Numbered from the stretch's first letter, positions 50,593-60,530 are shown. The stretch: DNA of 64,000 nt from Thermomonas beijingensis (GCF_020034655.1 NZ_JAIQDJ010000003.1:86859-150858), one strand, 5' to 3'. Numbers and translations: made by a program. The notes: generated by a model from the sequence alone, not told the origin.

Positions 50593-52497
50593 ATGAAGCA
50601 CCGTTTGCTGGCCCTTGCCCTGTCGTCTGTATTGTTGGCTGGGGGCGCATATGCCCAAAGCGGCTCACCGAATATCCCCGCGCCGCAGGATGTGGCCTAT
50701 CCCGGCACCATCAAATTGGAAGTGGATGCCAGCAACCTGAGCCAGCGCATCATCCGGGTCAAGGAAACCATCCCCGCGCAGGCCGGCCCGCTGACCCTGC
50801 TGTACCCCATGTGGGTGCCGGGTGGGCACACGCCGCGCAATGCGCTCGACAAGATCGCCGGCATCACTTTCAAGGCCAATGGCCAGACACTGGACTGGAA
50901 GCGCGACACACTGGACGTGGCCGCTTTCCATATCAACGTGCCGGCGGGGGCCACCGAGATCACCGCCGAGTTCGATTTCCTGACGCCCACCAGCGGTGCG
51001 CAGGGGCGGGTGGTGATGACGCCGAACATGCTGAATGTGCAGTTCCTGTCCACGGTGCTGTACCCGGCCGGGCATTACATGCATCAGATCATGATGGATC
51101 CGCACGTCACCTATCCGGCGGGTTGGACCGCGTTCACCGCGCTGGATGAAGCCGGCCGTAGCGGCGATACCGTGAACTACAAGGCGGTGCCGTTCGATAT
51201 TTTGGTGGACTCGCCGGTGTACGCCGGCCGCTACACAAAGAACATCGACCTGACCCCGGTCGGCAGCACGGTGCCGGTGAAGTTGGGCGTGGTGGCGGAT
51301 GCCGCCAAATATCTGGAAACCAAGCCCAAGCAGATCGAACAGCACAAGGCGATGGTCGAACAAGCGCTGAAGTTGTACGGCGCGCAGCATTACAACCACT
51401 ACCAATTCCTGTTCTCGCTGTCCGAGCAGATGGGCGGCAACGGCCTGGAGCACCAGCGTTCCAGCGAGAACGGCGTCGGCACCGACTACTTCACCGGCTG
51501 GAACGAGAAGACCGGCTTCACCGACCTGCTGGCGCACGAGTACACCCACAGCTGGAACGGCAAGTACCGCCGCGGCAAGGACCTGTGGACGCCGAACTTC
51601 AACGTCTCCATGCAGGACAGCCTGCTGTGGGTCTACGAAGGCCAGACCCAGTACTGGGGCAACGTGCTGGCGGCGCGCAGCGGCATGCGCCCGCTGCCGG
51701 CGTCGATCGACGCGCTGGCGCTGCTGGCGGCCACCTACGCCGAGAACCGCCCGGGCCTGTCCTGGCGCAACATCCAGGACACCACCAACGACCCGATCAT
51801 CGCCAGCCGGGCGCCGCGCGCGTACCGCAACTACCAGATGAGCGAGGACTACTACACCGGCGGCCAGATGATCTGGCTGGAGGCCGACGCGCTGATCCGC
51901 ACCCGGACCGGCGGCAAGAAATCGCTGGATGATTTCGCCAAGGCCTTTTTCGGCGTCAACGACGGCGAGTGGGAACAGCAGAACACCTACACCTTCGAGG
52001 ACGTGGTGGCCACGCTCAACGGCGTGATGCCGTACGACTGGGCGACCTTCCTGCGCGAGCGCCTGGACGGCAAGAAGGGCTTGACCGGCGGCATCGAGGC
52101 GGCGGGCTGGAAGCTGGTGTTCAAGGACACCCCGAGCGCCTACGCCAAGGCCAACGCGCGCTGGGGCGGCGCGGACTTCGTGTACTCGCTGGGCCTGAGC
52201 CTGGGCAAGGACGGCAGCATCGGCGACGTGCGCTGGGACAGCCCGGCATTCAACGCCGGTATCGGCACCGGCGCCACCGTGGTCGCGGTCAACGACCAGG
52301 CCTTCAGCACCGACGTGCTGGAGGAAGCGGTGAAGGCGAACACCGAGGGCAAGGCGCCGATCGTGCTGCTGGTGAAGGAGTTCGACCGCTACCGCACGGT
52401 CAAGCTCGACTACCGCGGCGGCCTGCGTTACCCGCACCTGGAGCGCATCCCCGGCAAGCCGGATTACCTGACGCCGATTTTGACCGCCAGGAAATAA
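50593..52497 (+). CDS. M61-family glycyl aminopeptidase with PDZ domain, mosaic composition
   Basis: 634 residues: signal peptide (AYAQ, about residue 22), N-terminal beta domain, thermolysin-like catalytic domain with HEYTHSWNGKY, and a C-terminal PDZ domain (about 510-600: GIGTGATVVAVNDQAF). M61 enzymes remove N-terminal Gly/Ala. The longer frame from 49831 overlaps the MFS gene and is not used. From about 51380 to 52460 Glu is almost always GAG and Asp GAC, while the first part prefers GAA and GAT like the neighbours. This points to gene conversion from a higher-G+C relative. Confidence 0.92.
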   Translation: MKHRLLALALSSVLLAGGAYAQSGSPNIPAPQDVAYPGTIKLEVDASNLSQRIIRVKETIPAQAGPLTLLYPMWVPGGHTPRNALDKIAGITFKANGQTLDWKRDTLDVAAFHINVPAGATEITAEFDFLTPTSGAQGRVVMTPNMLNVQFLSTVLYPAGHYMHQIMMDPHVTYPAGWTAFTALDEAGRSGDTVNYKAVPFDILVDSPVYAGRYTKNIDLTPVGSTVPVKLGVVADAAKYLETKPKQIEQHKAMVEQALKLYGAQHYNHYQFLFSLSEQMGGNGLEHQRSSENGVGTDYFTGWNEKTGFTDLLAHEYTHSWNGKYRRGKDLWTPNFNVSMQDSLLWVYEGQTQYWGNVLAARSGMRPLPASIDALALLAATYAENRPGLSWRNIQDTTNDPIIASRAPRAYRNYQMSEDYYTGGQMIWLEADALIRTRTGGKKSLDDFAKAFFGVNDGEWEQQNTYTFEDVVATLNGVMPYDWATFLRERLDGKKGLTGGIEAAGWKLVFKDTPSAYAKANARWGGADFVYSLGLSLGKDGSIGDVRWDSPAFNAGIGTGATVVAVNDQAFSTDVLEEAVKANTEGKAPIVLLVKEFDRYRTVKLDYRGGLRYPHLERIPGKPDYLTPILTARK

Positions 52498-52518
52498 GCC
52501 CGGCGGCCGCGAAGACCC

Positions 52519-52545
52519 AACAAGGCCCGCGCAAGCGGGCTTTGT
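52519..52545 (+). terminator. Rho-independent terminator after the M61 peptidase
   Basis: CAAGGCCCGC and GCGGGCTTTG pair over ten positions (one G-T) with loop GCAA and are followed by TTG. It is similar in build to the terminator after the M4 protease. Confidence 0.75.
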
Positions 52546-52592
52546 TGCAACCCGAAACGAACCCTGAAGGAGGCCGAGGGCATCAAGCGTGC

Positions 52593-54908
52593 TTAATCGT
52601 CTCCGTCGCTTTTCAACGTGATCCGATCCAGCACCCACATCGCGGGGCGGGTATCGCCGGTAAACCACACGCAGATGTCGGTGCGGGCTGGCGGGTTGTG
52701 CAAGGGTGCGTGCAAGCTGACAAAGCCATCGGCATCGGGCTGGGCGGGCAGTGGCACGCTGGCCAGCAGCGGGCCGTCACAACCGGCGTGCAGTTCCAGC
52801 TCACCGTATTTGTTTTTTGCGGGCTTGAAGGTGCGGTGTGATTCGTCGCCGGCCAGTTGGAAGAAATACGGGATGCGTCCGGCGCGCACTTCAATCGTGT
52901 TGATGCCTGCCAACGTGGCCTGCCGCCATGACCAGCATGGGTTGAAAATATCGACGTTGAACACCGCACGCGGGCCAGTGCGCGGGCCGTCGTCTTCCAG
53001 CCGCAGCATCAATTGGCCGGTGCACATCGCCACCTCTTCATCGCTGCGGGTCAACAGCGATGCGCGGGTGAGTTGCAGAGTGGTGGCCGGCGCCAGTGCG
53101 TGCTGGTCGAAAAACAATTGCGCGCTGAGTGTGGTGGGCAGCGGCAGTTGCAGCGCGGCGAAGTACTGCGGCGCGCTGGCGCTGGGCGCGCTGCCGTCGG
53201 TGGTGTAGCGCAGGGTGTAGCCCAGTGGCGATTGCAGCGCGACCTGCGCGGTATTGGCTGTCGTACCCGGCTGGAGCTCTGACTGTGCCTGGAATGGCGT
53301 TTGCGCATAGGCGATGCCCGCGTGTTGCCAGCGCGGCAACATGGCCGGCAGGCGTTGCAGGAAGTTTGCGTAGTCGCGTGCTTGTGCGGGGGACCACGCC
53401 ACTTCCGCCAAGGCGGCGATGCGTGGGAACAACGCATGCTGCACGCGCGCCATGCTGCGCATGTGCTCGGTCCACACGTTGGCCTGTACGCCCAGGATAT
53501 GCGTGGCCTGCTTTGCGTTCAGCGCCTTGGGCACCGGTTCGAAGGCATACACCTGCGCCAGTGGAATGGTGGCGGGGCGGCCCGGCGGTTCATCGCTGGA
53601 TGTGGTTTGCAGATAGTCCAGATACAACGTGTCCGCGGGCGTCATCACCACGTCGTGGCCTTGCTCGGCAGCGTCGATAGCGCCCTTGGTGCCGCGCCAG
53701 CTCATCACCGTGGCTGATGCCGGCAATTTGCCTTCCAGAATCTCATCCCAACCGATCATGCGTTTGCCGCGCGCAGCCAGTGTCTTCTCCAGCCGCGCCA
53801 CCATCCAGGCTTGCAAGCCAGCTTCATTTTTCACACCTAATTGGCGTATGCGTGCCTGCATTCTGGGTGAAGCCTTCCATTGGTCTTTCACCGCTTCATC
53901 GCCACCGATATGGACAAACTTGCCGGGAAAAAGGGTGGCCACCTGGGTCAACACGTCGTCCAAAAACTGCATCGTGCTCGCATCGGCATTGAACAGGTTT
54001 TTGTTGACGCCCCATTCGTTGGAGACCGCGATCGGCGTGCCGGAGACGCCCAACTGTGGATAGGCGGAAATGGCCGCGGTGGCATGGCCGGGGATATCCA
54101 CTTCCGGCACCACATCGATATGGCGAGACGCGGCATAGGCCACCACGTCGCGGATTTGTGCTTCGGTATAGAAGCCGCAATACGGCACCGGTGCGCCGGT
54201 GACGGCATCCACGCCGCCATCGCCGGCAGGCATGCGGCAGCTACCGACCGAGGTCAGCTTCGGCCAGCCCGGTACTGGCAAACGCCAGCCCTGGTCGTCG
54301 GTGAGGTGCCAATGAAAGGTGTCGAGTTTCAATTGCGCCATTGCATCGAGCAATTGCTTGATCTCATCGACACTCTGGAAATGCCGCGCCGAGTCCAACA
54401 TCACGCCGCGCCAAGCAAAGCGCGGTGCGTCGTCGATATGCAAAGCCGGCAGGCGCACTGAAGTTGCCGCCGGATCGCCCGAGCTGAGCAATTGCGCCAG
54501 CGTCACCGCGCCGTAGTACAAGCCCTTGTCAGACCCTGCCCGCACGCGCACGCCAGCTGCATCCACATCCAGCATGTAGGCATCGGGTGATCCCCACGTG
54601 TGGCTGTGATCGAGGGCAAATGCAATCTTGCCTTGGCCGCTGCCGTCCTGGCTCAAATCCAGCGGCAATGGCCAGCCATCGCCCAGCATCGCTTGGAATT
54701 GAGCGCCTACTGCACGCTCCACTTCGCTATCGCCGGTGCGCACAGCGGTTTGTGCGGTCACCACAAAACTGCCTTGCAGTTGCACGATCTGCGCGGGCTG
54801 CGGGATCAGCTTGGGAATCACGCTGCCGGCATCGGCGGCACGTGTTGGCGCGGCGGCCAACAGGGCCAGTGCAAGCGCGGAGTTCAAGCAAGCGGTGCGG
54901 GTGGTCAT
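52593..54908 (-). CDS. Beta-N-acetylhexosaminidase (GH20)
   Basis: 771 residues with a signal peptide (ending near TRAA, residue 25). A GH20 N-terminal domain precedes the TIM barrel, which carries the catalytic pair D337/E338 in HIGGDEA. C-terminal beta domains follow (from about 530). It cleaves terminal GlcNAc from chito-oligosaccharides in the periplasm or outside. The start at 54908 has AAGGAG in front; 13 upstream codons are not used. It lies downstream of the TonB receptor gene but behind a terminator. Confidence 0.94.
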   Translation of the reverse strand: MTTRTACLNSALALALLAAAPTRAADAGSVIPKLIPQPAQIVQLQGSFVVTAQTAVRTGDSEVERAVGAQFQAMLGDGWPLPLDLSQDGSGQGKIAFALDHSHTWGSPDAYMLDVDAAGVRVRAGSDKGLYYGAVTLAQLLSSGDPAATSVRLPALHIDDAPRFAWRGVMLDSARHFQSVDEIKQLLDAMAQLKLDTFHWHLTDDQGWRLPVPGWPKLTSVGSCRMPAGDGGVDAVTGAPVPYCGFYTEAQIRDVVAYAASRHIDVVPEVDIPGHATAAISAYPQLGVSGTPIAVSNEWGVNKNLFNADASTMQFLDDVLTQVATLFPGKFVHIGGDEAVKDQWKASPRMQARIRQLGVKNEAGLQAWMVARLEKTLAARGKRMIGWDEILEGKLPASATVMSWRGTKGAIDAAEQGHDVVMTPADTLYLDYLQTTSSDEPPGRPATIPLAQVYAFEPVPKALNAKQATHILGVQANVWTEHMRSMARVQHALFPRIAALAEVAWSPAQARDYANFLQRLPAMLPRWQHAGIAYAQTPFQAQSELQPGTTANTAQVALQSPLGYTLRYTTDGSAPSASAPQYFAALQLPLPTTLSAQLFFDQHALAPATTLQLTRASLLTRSDEEVAMCTGQLMLRLEDDGPRTGPRAVFNVDIFNPCWSWRQATLAGINTIEVRAGRIPYFFQLAGDESHRTFKPAKNKYGELELHAGCDGPLLASVPLPAQPDADGFVSLHAPLHNPPARTDICVWFTGDTRPAMWVLDRITLKSDGDD

Positions 54909-54945
54909 GGTGGACTCCTTGCGGGATACAGCGAGTGTAGCGGGC

Positions 54946-54974
54946 AAAAAAAGGGGCCCGGGTTGCGGGCCCCG
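54946..54974 (-). terminator. Rho-independent terminator after the TonB-dependent receptor
   Basis: On the minus strand GGGGCCCG pairs with CGGGCCCC (loop of five) and is followed by seven T. It stands 36 bases after the receptor stop and 38 bases before the hexosaminidase start, so hexosaminidase needs read-through or its own promoter. Confidence 0.85.
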
Positions 54975-55009
54975 AAGGGAGGGTTACGCCAATGGAACAG
55001 GGAAAGCGA

Positions 55010-57778
55010 TCAGAACTTGAAGCGGAAGTTCAGGTAGTACTGGCGGCCGTTCTGGTAGATGCCACGCGGCTGATCCTTGTTGTCGGCGTAGTAGCGCAGC
55101 TTTTCATTGGTCAGGTTCATGCCGTCCAGCGACACGCTGAAGTTGTCATTGAAGGTCCAGCCCACCGATGCGGATACCGATTGCGTGTTGTCTTGATTGA
55201 ACGCCGAGCGCCGATCCAGCCCGTTGAAGAAATGCGAACGATAGTTGTAGGCGATGCGTGCATTCAAATGGCTGTTCTCGTAGTAGCCCACCAGGTTGAA
55301 TACATTGCGTGATGCGCCCACCAAGGGCTTGCCATTGCTTTCTGCGGCATCGGTAAACGACACGTTGGCATTGATGCCGAAATTTTCACCAAGCGGCTGC
55401 TCCACCGCCAATTCCAAGCCCTTCACCGAGCCCTTGGTGTTGATCGGCGAGGTGACAAGGTAGTTGCCCATATAGCCATTCGGATGGGCTTGATCGAAGG
55501 TCAGAAATTGCTGCGTGCTCTGGCCTTGCCCGATGTAACTGCTCAAATCCATGTAGTACACGCTTGCCGAAAGCAGGGCACGTGGTGCGTAGTACCACTC
55601 CAGCGCAGCATCGAAATTGGTGGAGCGGATCGGACGCAGGTTGGGGTTGCTGGAGGAGCCGCCGCCGACGTCATTCGGACTGGCTGGGGGGGACAAGCTC
55701 AGGCCACCGGCAAGCGCCGAGTAATCCGGGCGTGCAATCGTCTTGGTCGCGGCCACACGCGCCACCAACGTGTCGCTGAGGTCAAACTTGAAGTTCAACG
55801 TGGGCAGTACGTCGGTGTAGTTGTTGCTGACCAGCTGCGGGGTGAAGTAGCCCCACGCGGTATTGATGGAACCGGTGGTCGAGGCGCTGCCGCCGGCCAA
55901 GTATTGCAGCACGTCCTGGCTGGTCTTGACCAGGCGCACGCCGATATTGCCGTTCCAGCGATCACCTTCCAGATTGAATTGGAGGTAGGCGGCCTTGGTC
56001 TTTTCCTTCAAGCCAAATTCATACACTGGATAGCGACGGCCTACGGGGTCGCGTGTGGTCAACTGGTTGTAGGCGTGCATATCGCTGGCGGAGTAGTACC
56101 AGACATTGCTTGGGAAGCTGCCGCCAAAGCCGCTGCCGAAGCCGCCCGGGTAGTTCTGGAACGTCGATGGGAAGTTGGCCCGATCCGCCGGCGAGCGCGT
56201 ACCCACCGGACACCAGTTAGTCTGTGACCAGTCGAACCCGACCACATTGCCGCTGCTGTCGATGCACGCCGGTCCCTGTGCAATCACGTTTTCCGAGGAC
56301 CGATCGTGATTGGTGAAACGCACACCAAATTCGAGTGAACTCAGCGCACCCTTGTCGACGAAATATTCGGCATCGATCTGGCCCCACTTGTCCTTGTCCA
56401 CGATGTCGAGATTTTGCAGGCCGAAAATCCAGTCCAGCGCCAGATTGGGCTGCGGTGCAGCGGTGGATTCATTGAGCGAGAACGAGGCGGCATTCTTGAT
56501 GCCGTTCAATCCCCACGATGCGCCGGTGCCACCCACGCGCCACTCCGCCACATCCTGCGTGGGTGTTTCGCCATGGCCGGTGGAGGTGCCCAGTTTGAAG
56601 TTGAGGCTCAACGCATCGCTGGCCTTCCAATCGGCATCCAGCGCCAGGTAGGTGGTGCTGGCCTTTTCATCCGGGCGCGCAATCATGTCGTACAGCCCGT
56701 ATTGGGTACCTGCTGCACCCGGAATGGTGGCGCTTACCAAGGTGTTGTTGCGCACCACATAGCCGGCTGCCGGTGAAATGCCCGCACCGATGGTGCGCGG
56801 GTTGTACAGCAGATAATTGCGATTGTAGTTGGAGGCGTTGAGTTTGGAGACAAAGCCGGACAGGTCAATGCTGAAGTTGTCGGTGGGCTTGAATTGCACC
56901 TCCAGCAAACCACCACGGCGCTCGCGCTTTTGTTCGAACAGCGCCGCGCCAATCATGCGTGGATACCACACGCCATTGAGGTCGGGGTGGGCGTCAGCAA
57001 CCGGCTTGGTGGGGTCGCCCGCTTTGTTTGAAATTTGGTCATAGCCCAATACTTCCACGCCGTCACGGCGCAGGCTGCGGTTTTCGTCGAACACCTGCAG
57101 CAAGATGCCAGCGGTGGAGGCGGCATTGCGATAGTTCAGCAGTGCGCTGAATTGTGAGTCGGTCTTGCCGGGCAGGTCGGAATACACGCCACCAATCGAC
57201 ACATTGCCGGTGAACTGTTTGGCAAATTCCACCGGTTGCCGGGTTTTGATATCCACCGTTCCGGTCACGCCACCTTCCTGCAATTTGGCTTGATAGGTTT
57301 TGTGCACAATCACTTGATTGACCAAGGTGGAAGGCAGCAGGGTGTAGCTCACGCTGCGACCGGCGTTATCGCTTTGATTGAGTACGAACCAGTCACCCGA
57401 TGCCACCGAGTGTCCATTGATCTGGGTCAGCGTCAGGCTGGGGTTGGTGCCGCGCATCGACACCCGGTCGTTCTCGTCGAAACCGCCTTCGCTGGCACCT
57501 GCCGAGCTGATCGTCACACCGGGAAGACGTTGCAGGGAGTCGGCCACATTCTTGTCAGGCATTTTGCCGATGTCTTCGGCACTCACCACTTCGACATGCG
57601 CCTTTGCTTCACGCTTCACATCGAGTGATTTTTCCATCGCGCCACGGATGCCGGTGACCACCACCGCATCGAGGTCTTTGGCTTTCTGATCGGCCGGCTT
57701 GTCTTGTGCTGCGGCGATACCGGACACGCTCAGTGCGGCCACGATACTCAACGTCAATACGTTCTTGCGGACTTGCAT
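55010..57778 (-). CDS. TonB-dependent receptor of the nag locus
   Basis: 922 residues: signal peptide (AAAQ, about 25), plug domain (about 38-185, starting DAVVVTGIRGAMEKSLDVK, with VADSLQRLPGV and VSMRGTNPSLTLTQING), and a 22-strand barrel ending YYLNFRFKF. Position in the GlcNAc locus points to uptake of GlcNAc oligosaccharides. It lies 63 bases after the glucokinase gene in one minus-strand unit. Confidence 0.93.
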   Translation of the reverse strand: MQVRKNVLTLSIVAALSVSGIAAAQDKPADQKAKDLDAVVVTGIRGAMEKSLDVKREAKAHVEVVSAEDIGKMPDKNVADSLQRLPGVTISSAGASEGGFDENDRVSMRGTNPSLTLTQINGHSVASGDWFVLNQSDNAGRSVSYTLLPSTLVNQVIVHKTYQAKLQEGGVTGTVDIKTRQPVEFAKQFTGNVSIGGVYSDLPGKTDSQFSALLNYRNAASTAGILLQVFDENRSLRRDGVEVLGYDQISNKAGDPTKPVADAHPDLNGVWYPRMIGAALFEQKRERRGGLLEVQFKPTDNFSIDLSGFVSKLNASNYNRNYLLYNPRTIGAGISPAAGYVVRNNTLVSATIPGAAGTQYGLYDMIARPDEKASTTYLALDADWKASDALSLNFKLGTSTGHGETPTQDVAEWRVGGTGASWGLNGIKNAASFSLNESTAAPQPNLALDWIFGLQNLDIVDKDKWGQIDAEYFVDKGALSSLEFGVRFTNHDRSSENVIAQGPACIDSSGNVVGFDWSQTNWCPVGTRSPADRANFPSTFQNYPGGFGSGFGGSFPSNVWYYSASDMHAYNQLTTRDPVGRRYPVYEFGLKEKTKAAYLQFNLEGDRWNGNIGVRLVKTSQDVLQYLAGGSASTTGSINTAWGYFTPQLVSNNYTDVLPTLNFKFDLSDTLVARVAATKTIARPDYSALAGGLSLSPPASPNDVGGGSSSNPNLRPIRSTNFDAALEWYYAPRALLSASVYYMDLSSYIGQGQSTQQFLTFDQAHPNGYMGNYLVTSPINTKGSVKGLELAVEQPLGENFGINANVSFTDAAESNGKPLVGASRNVFNLVGYYENSHLNARIAYNYRSHFFNGLDRRSAFNQDNTQSVSASVGWTFNDNFSVSLDGMNLTNEKLRYYADNKDQPRGIYQNGRQYYLNFRFKF

Positions 57779-57841
57779 GGTTGTCTCTCCAGGGCAGTGG
57801 TGGCACCAGATCCCGCTCTCCTTCGGGCCTGGTGCATTGGG

Positions 57842-58906
57842 TCAGTTGGTGGTGGCCGGTCTTGGTGTGGCCTGTTCTCGGTGATCGCGTGCGTGCAGGT
57901 GTTGCAGGTACCAGCTCGCCGCACCGAGTACGCCGAGCTTTTCGTTTTCTACCAAGCGCACCGGAATGCGCTCTTGCACGGCGCGCATGGCGCCCTTGTC
58001 CACCAGCCGGGCGTGAAATTCACTGCGCGGCAGAAAGTCGATGAGTTGCGGCACCACCCCGCCAGCCACATACACGCTGTGGGCGCTGGTGATCATGGCA
58101 AGATCCCCAATCACGCTGCCCAGCACGCCGCAGAACAGCAACACGGCTTCCAGTGCGAGGGCTTCGTCTTGCTGTGCGGCCTGCACGATCTGCGCCGGTG
58201 TTTGCAGGGTTGCCAGCGTGCCGTGCAGCTCGGCCAACCCGCGATACAGATTCACCAGCCCCGGCCCGGACAACAGCTGTTCGGTGCAGACATGGCGATG
58301 GCCCTGCTTGCGCAACCACGCCAGGATTTCCATCTCGCGAGCATTGCCCGGCGCGAAGGCCGCCATGCCGGCTTCGGTGGGCAGCACCACCACGCCGTGC
58401 CCGGTGGGGATGCACACCGCCGCACCCAGGCCGGTGCCCGCACCCACCACCAGTGCCGGGCCGATGGTGGTGGCAGCGATCACGCCCGGTGTGAGCAGGC
58501 GAGTGTCTGCTGCGCCCAAGCGGCCCACACCATGCGCGGCGGCAGCGAAATCATTGACCACGTGCAGTTCGCGCAGATGCAGGCTGTCGCGCAGCTCGGC
58601 CAGCTTGATCCGCCACGGCAGATTGGAGTTGATGACCTCGTCATCCAGCACCACCCCGGCGCTGGCAATCACCATGCAGTCGATGCCTTCACGCGCCGGA
58701 TGGCCTTCCACGAACTCGGCCAGGATTGCCGCCAAGCTGGGGTAATCCGCGCAGGGATAGCGCTGCCAGGACAAGACCTGTAGTGCGCCATTGGCATCGG
58801 TGCGCACCAGCGAGACCCGCGCATTGGTGCCGCCCACATCGGCGGCAATAAAGCACGGCTGTGCGGGTGCAACGGCCCGCGTGGCGCACGCCATCGTCGC
58901 CATCAT
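57842..58906 (-). CDS. Glucokinase-family sugar kinase (GlcNAc/glucose kinase)
   Basis: 354 residues of the Glk family. The phosphate-binding motif DVGGTNAR is near residue 22 and GAGTGLGAA in the middle. In xanthomonad nag loci this type of kinase phosphorylates GlcNAc, so it may be the NagK enzyme of this route rather than a general glucokinase. The start at 58906 has AGGGGACAGG in front. It is the first gene of the leftward cluster. Confidence 0.88.
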   Translation of the reverse strand: MMATMACATRAVAPAQPCFIAADVGGTNARVSLVRTDANGALQVLSWQRYPCADYPSLAAILAEFVEGHPAREGIDCMVIASAGVVLDDEVINSNLPWRIKLAELRDSLHLRELHVVNDFAAAAHGVGRLGAADTRLLTPGVIAATTIGPALVVGAGTGLGAAVCIPTGHGVVVLPTEAGMAAFAPGNAREMEILAWLRKQGHRHVCTEQLLSGPGLVNLYRGLAELHGTLATLQTPAQIVQAAQQDEALALEAVLLFCGVLGSVIGDLAMITSAHSVYVAGGVVPQLIDFLPRSEFHARLVDKGAMRAVQERIPVRLVENEKLGVLGAASWYLQHLHARDHREQATPRPATTN

Positions 58907-58983
58907 CCTGTCCCCTGCAATGCCTGCTGCCTCACCCATGCCCGTCTTCCCCTCGTGCTGGGTGTCGACTCTGCATGCAATTA

Positions 58984-58995
58984 GACAACGTTGTC
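58984..58995. promoter_or_regulatory. Palindromic LacI-family operator in the nag divergent region
   Basis: GACAACGTTGTC is a perfect 12-base palindrome with the central CG that LacI-family regulators use. It lies 78 bases before the kinase start, and on the minus strand TTGACA overlaps it as a possible -35. NagR (60531) is the obvious candidate binder. Confidence 0.65.
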
Positions 58996-59195
58996 AACAG
59001 GGCGCCATGAGATTTTCACAAAACCGCCGTATTCAGGAAAATATCCCCCATTCACATTTAAGAACAAGGTGATATGACTGCTTGGCGTGTGTGTGCGAGA
59101 GGCTTTCCGTGGCCTCTATGGATGTCGATCCGGGAAACGCATACCGCACAATCCTGGTGCTTGACTTGTCTCGCGCGTCAATTCATTGTCGGATA

Positions 59196-59210
59196 GGACA
59201 ACCCTTGTCC
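59196..59210. promoter_or_regulatory. Second inverted repeat upstream of nagP
   Basis: GGACAA-CCC-TTGTCC, a six-base inverted repeat with three-base centre, lies 40 bases before the nagP start. It shares ACAA/TTGT with the other operator but has no CG centre. It could be a weaker NagR site or a site for another factor. Confidence 0.4.
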
Positions 59211-59249
59211 ACTGCTATCGTCCGCATTGCCCTCGGAGCGCCCGTCATC

Positions 59250-60521
59250 ATGCCCACTGTGTCCACTGCGGTTCCCGTGCGAACCAACTACGGTGCAATT
59301 GCCATTGTTGGCGCGCTGTTTTTTATCTTCGGCTTTGTCACCTGGCTCAACGGGCCGCTGATTGCGTTCGCCAAGCTGGCGTTCAACGTCAATGACACGC
59401 TGGCCTTCTTGATCCCCAGCGCGTTCTACTTGTCGTACTTTTTCCTCGCGCTGCCGTCATCGGCCATCTTGCGCAAGACCGGCATGAAGCAGGGCATGGC
59501 GCTGGGCCTGTTTGTGATGGCGGTAGGTGCCTTCGTGTTTGGCCAATACACCACCGGTCGCGTGTATGCCGGTGCGGTGACGGGCGTCTTCATCATCGGT
59601 GCCGGGCTTGCGATTTTGCAGACCGCATCCAACCCCTACATCAGTATTTTGGGCCCGCTTGAAGGTGCCGCGCAGCGCATTGCGGTGATGGGGATCTGCA
59701 ACAAGTTGGCGGGCATGGCGGCGCCGTTCGTCATCGGCACCCTGGTGATGCACGGCATGGGCGATCTCACCGCGCAAGTGGCCGGTGCCGATGCTGCCGG
59801 CAAAGAACAGTTGCTCAACGAATTTGCCGCGCGCGTGCATGACCCGTACATGGCATTGGCGGGTCTGTTGGCGCTGCTTGCGGTGGGGATTTTTTTCTCG
59901 CCATTGCCGGAGCTGCGCGCGGAAGATGTGAATTCGGAAACCGAAAGCACCTCCAGAAAATCCAGCATCTTCCAGTACCCGCATGTGTGGCTGGGTGCGC
60001 TGTGCATCTTCATGTATGTGGGCGCGGAAGTGATGGCCGGTGATGCCATCGGCACCTATGGCGCCGGCTTTGGCCTGTTGCCTGATCAAACCAAATTCTT
60101 CACCTCATTCACGTTGTTCGGCATGCTGCTGGGCTACGTGGTGGGCTTGCTGGTGATTCCACGCTTCGTTTCGCAGTCGCGCTATCTGGCGTTGTCCTCG
60201 CTGCTGGGCGTGGCGTTGACGATTGCGGCGTATGCCACCGCCGGCATGGCCTCGGTGGCCTGCGTGGCGGCACTGGGGTTTGCCAATGCGATGATGTGGC
60301 CGGCGATTTTCCCGCTGGCCATTCAAGGACTGGGGCGCTTTACCGAGCGCGGTTCGGCCTTGTTGATCATGGGTATTTCCGGCGGCGCGGTGATCCCGCA
60401 ATTGTTCGTGCACCTGAAAGAAACCCTGCACTTCCAGCTGGTGTTCGCGCTGCTGATGGTGCCGTGCTACCTCTACATTCTGTATTTCGGCACACGTGGC
60501 CATAACGTGGGCCGGCGCTAA
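59250..60521 (+). CDS. nagP: GlcNAc transporter NagP (MFS, glucose/galactose/fucose type)
   Basis: 423 residues with twelve membrane segments, including FFIFGFVTWLNGPLIAFAK in the first helix and LQTASNPYISILGP, both typical of the fucose/GlcNAc permease group. The inner-membrane protein imports GlcNAc by proton symport. The frame is open 56 codons upstream; the ATG at 59250 has GGAG. It is the first gene of the rightward nag operon. Confidence 0.92.
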   Translation: MPTVSTAVPVRTNYGAIAIVGALFFIFGFVTWLNGPLIAFAKLAFNVNDTLAFLIPSAFYLSYFFLALPSSAILRKTGMKQGMALGLFVMAVGAFVFGQYTTGRVYAGAVTGVFIIGAGLAILQTASNPYISILGPLEGAAQRIAVMGICNKLAGMAAPFVIGTLVMHGMGDLTAQVAGADAAGKEQLLNEFAARVHDPYMALAGLLALLAVGIFFSPLPELRAEDVNSETESTSRKSSIFQYPHVWLGALCIFMYVGAEVMAGDAIGTYGAGFGLLPDQTKFFTSFTLFGMLLGYVVGLLVIPRFVSQSRYLALSSLLGVALTIAAYATAGMASVACVAALGFANAMMWPAIFPLAIQGLGRFTERGSALLIMGISGGAVIPQLFVHLKETLHFQLVFALLMVPCYLYILYFGTRGHNVGRR

Positions 60522-60530
60522 GGAATCATC

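Noticed and set aside
50665..52668. Long open frame (667 codons) on the minus strand opposite the M61 peptidase
   Set aside because: It is the mirror of a high-G+C coding region with strong codon bias. The protein is His/Arg/Val-rich without any domain, while the plus strand has full M61 motifs.
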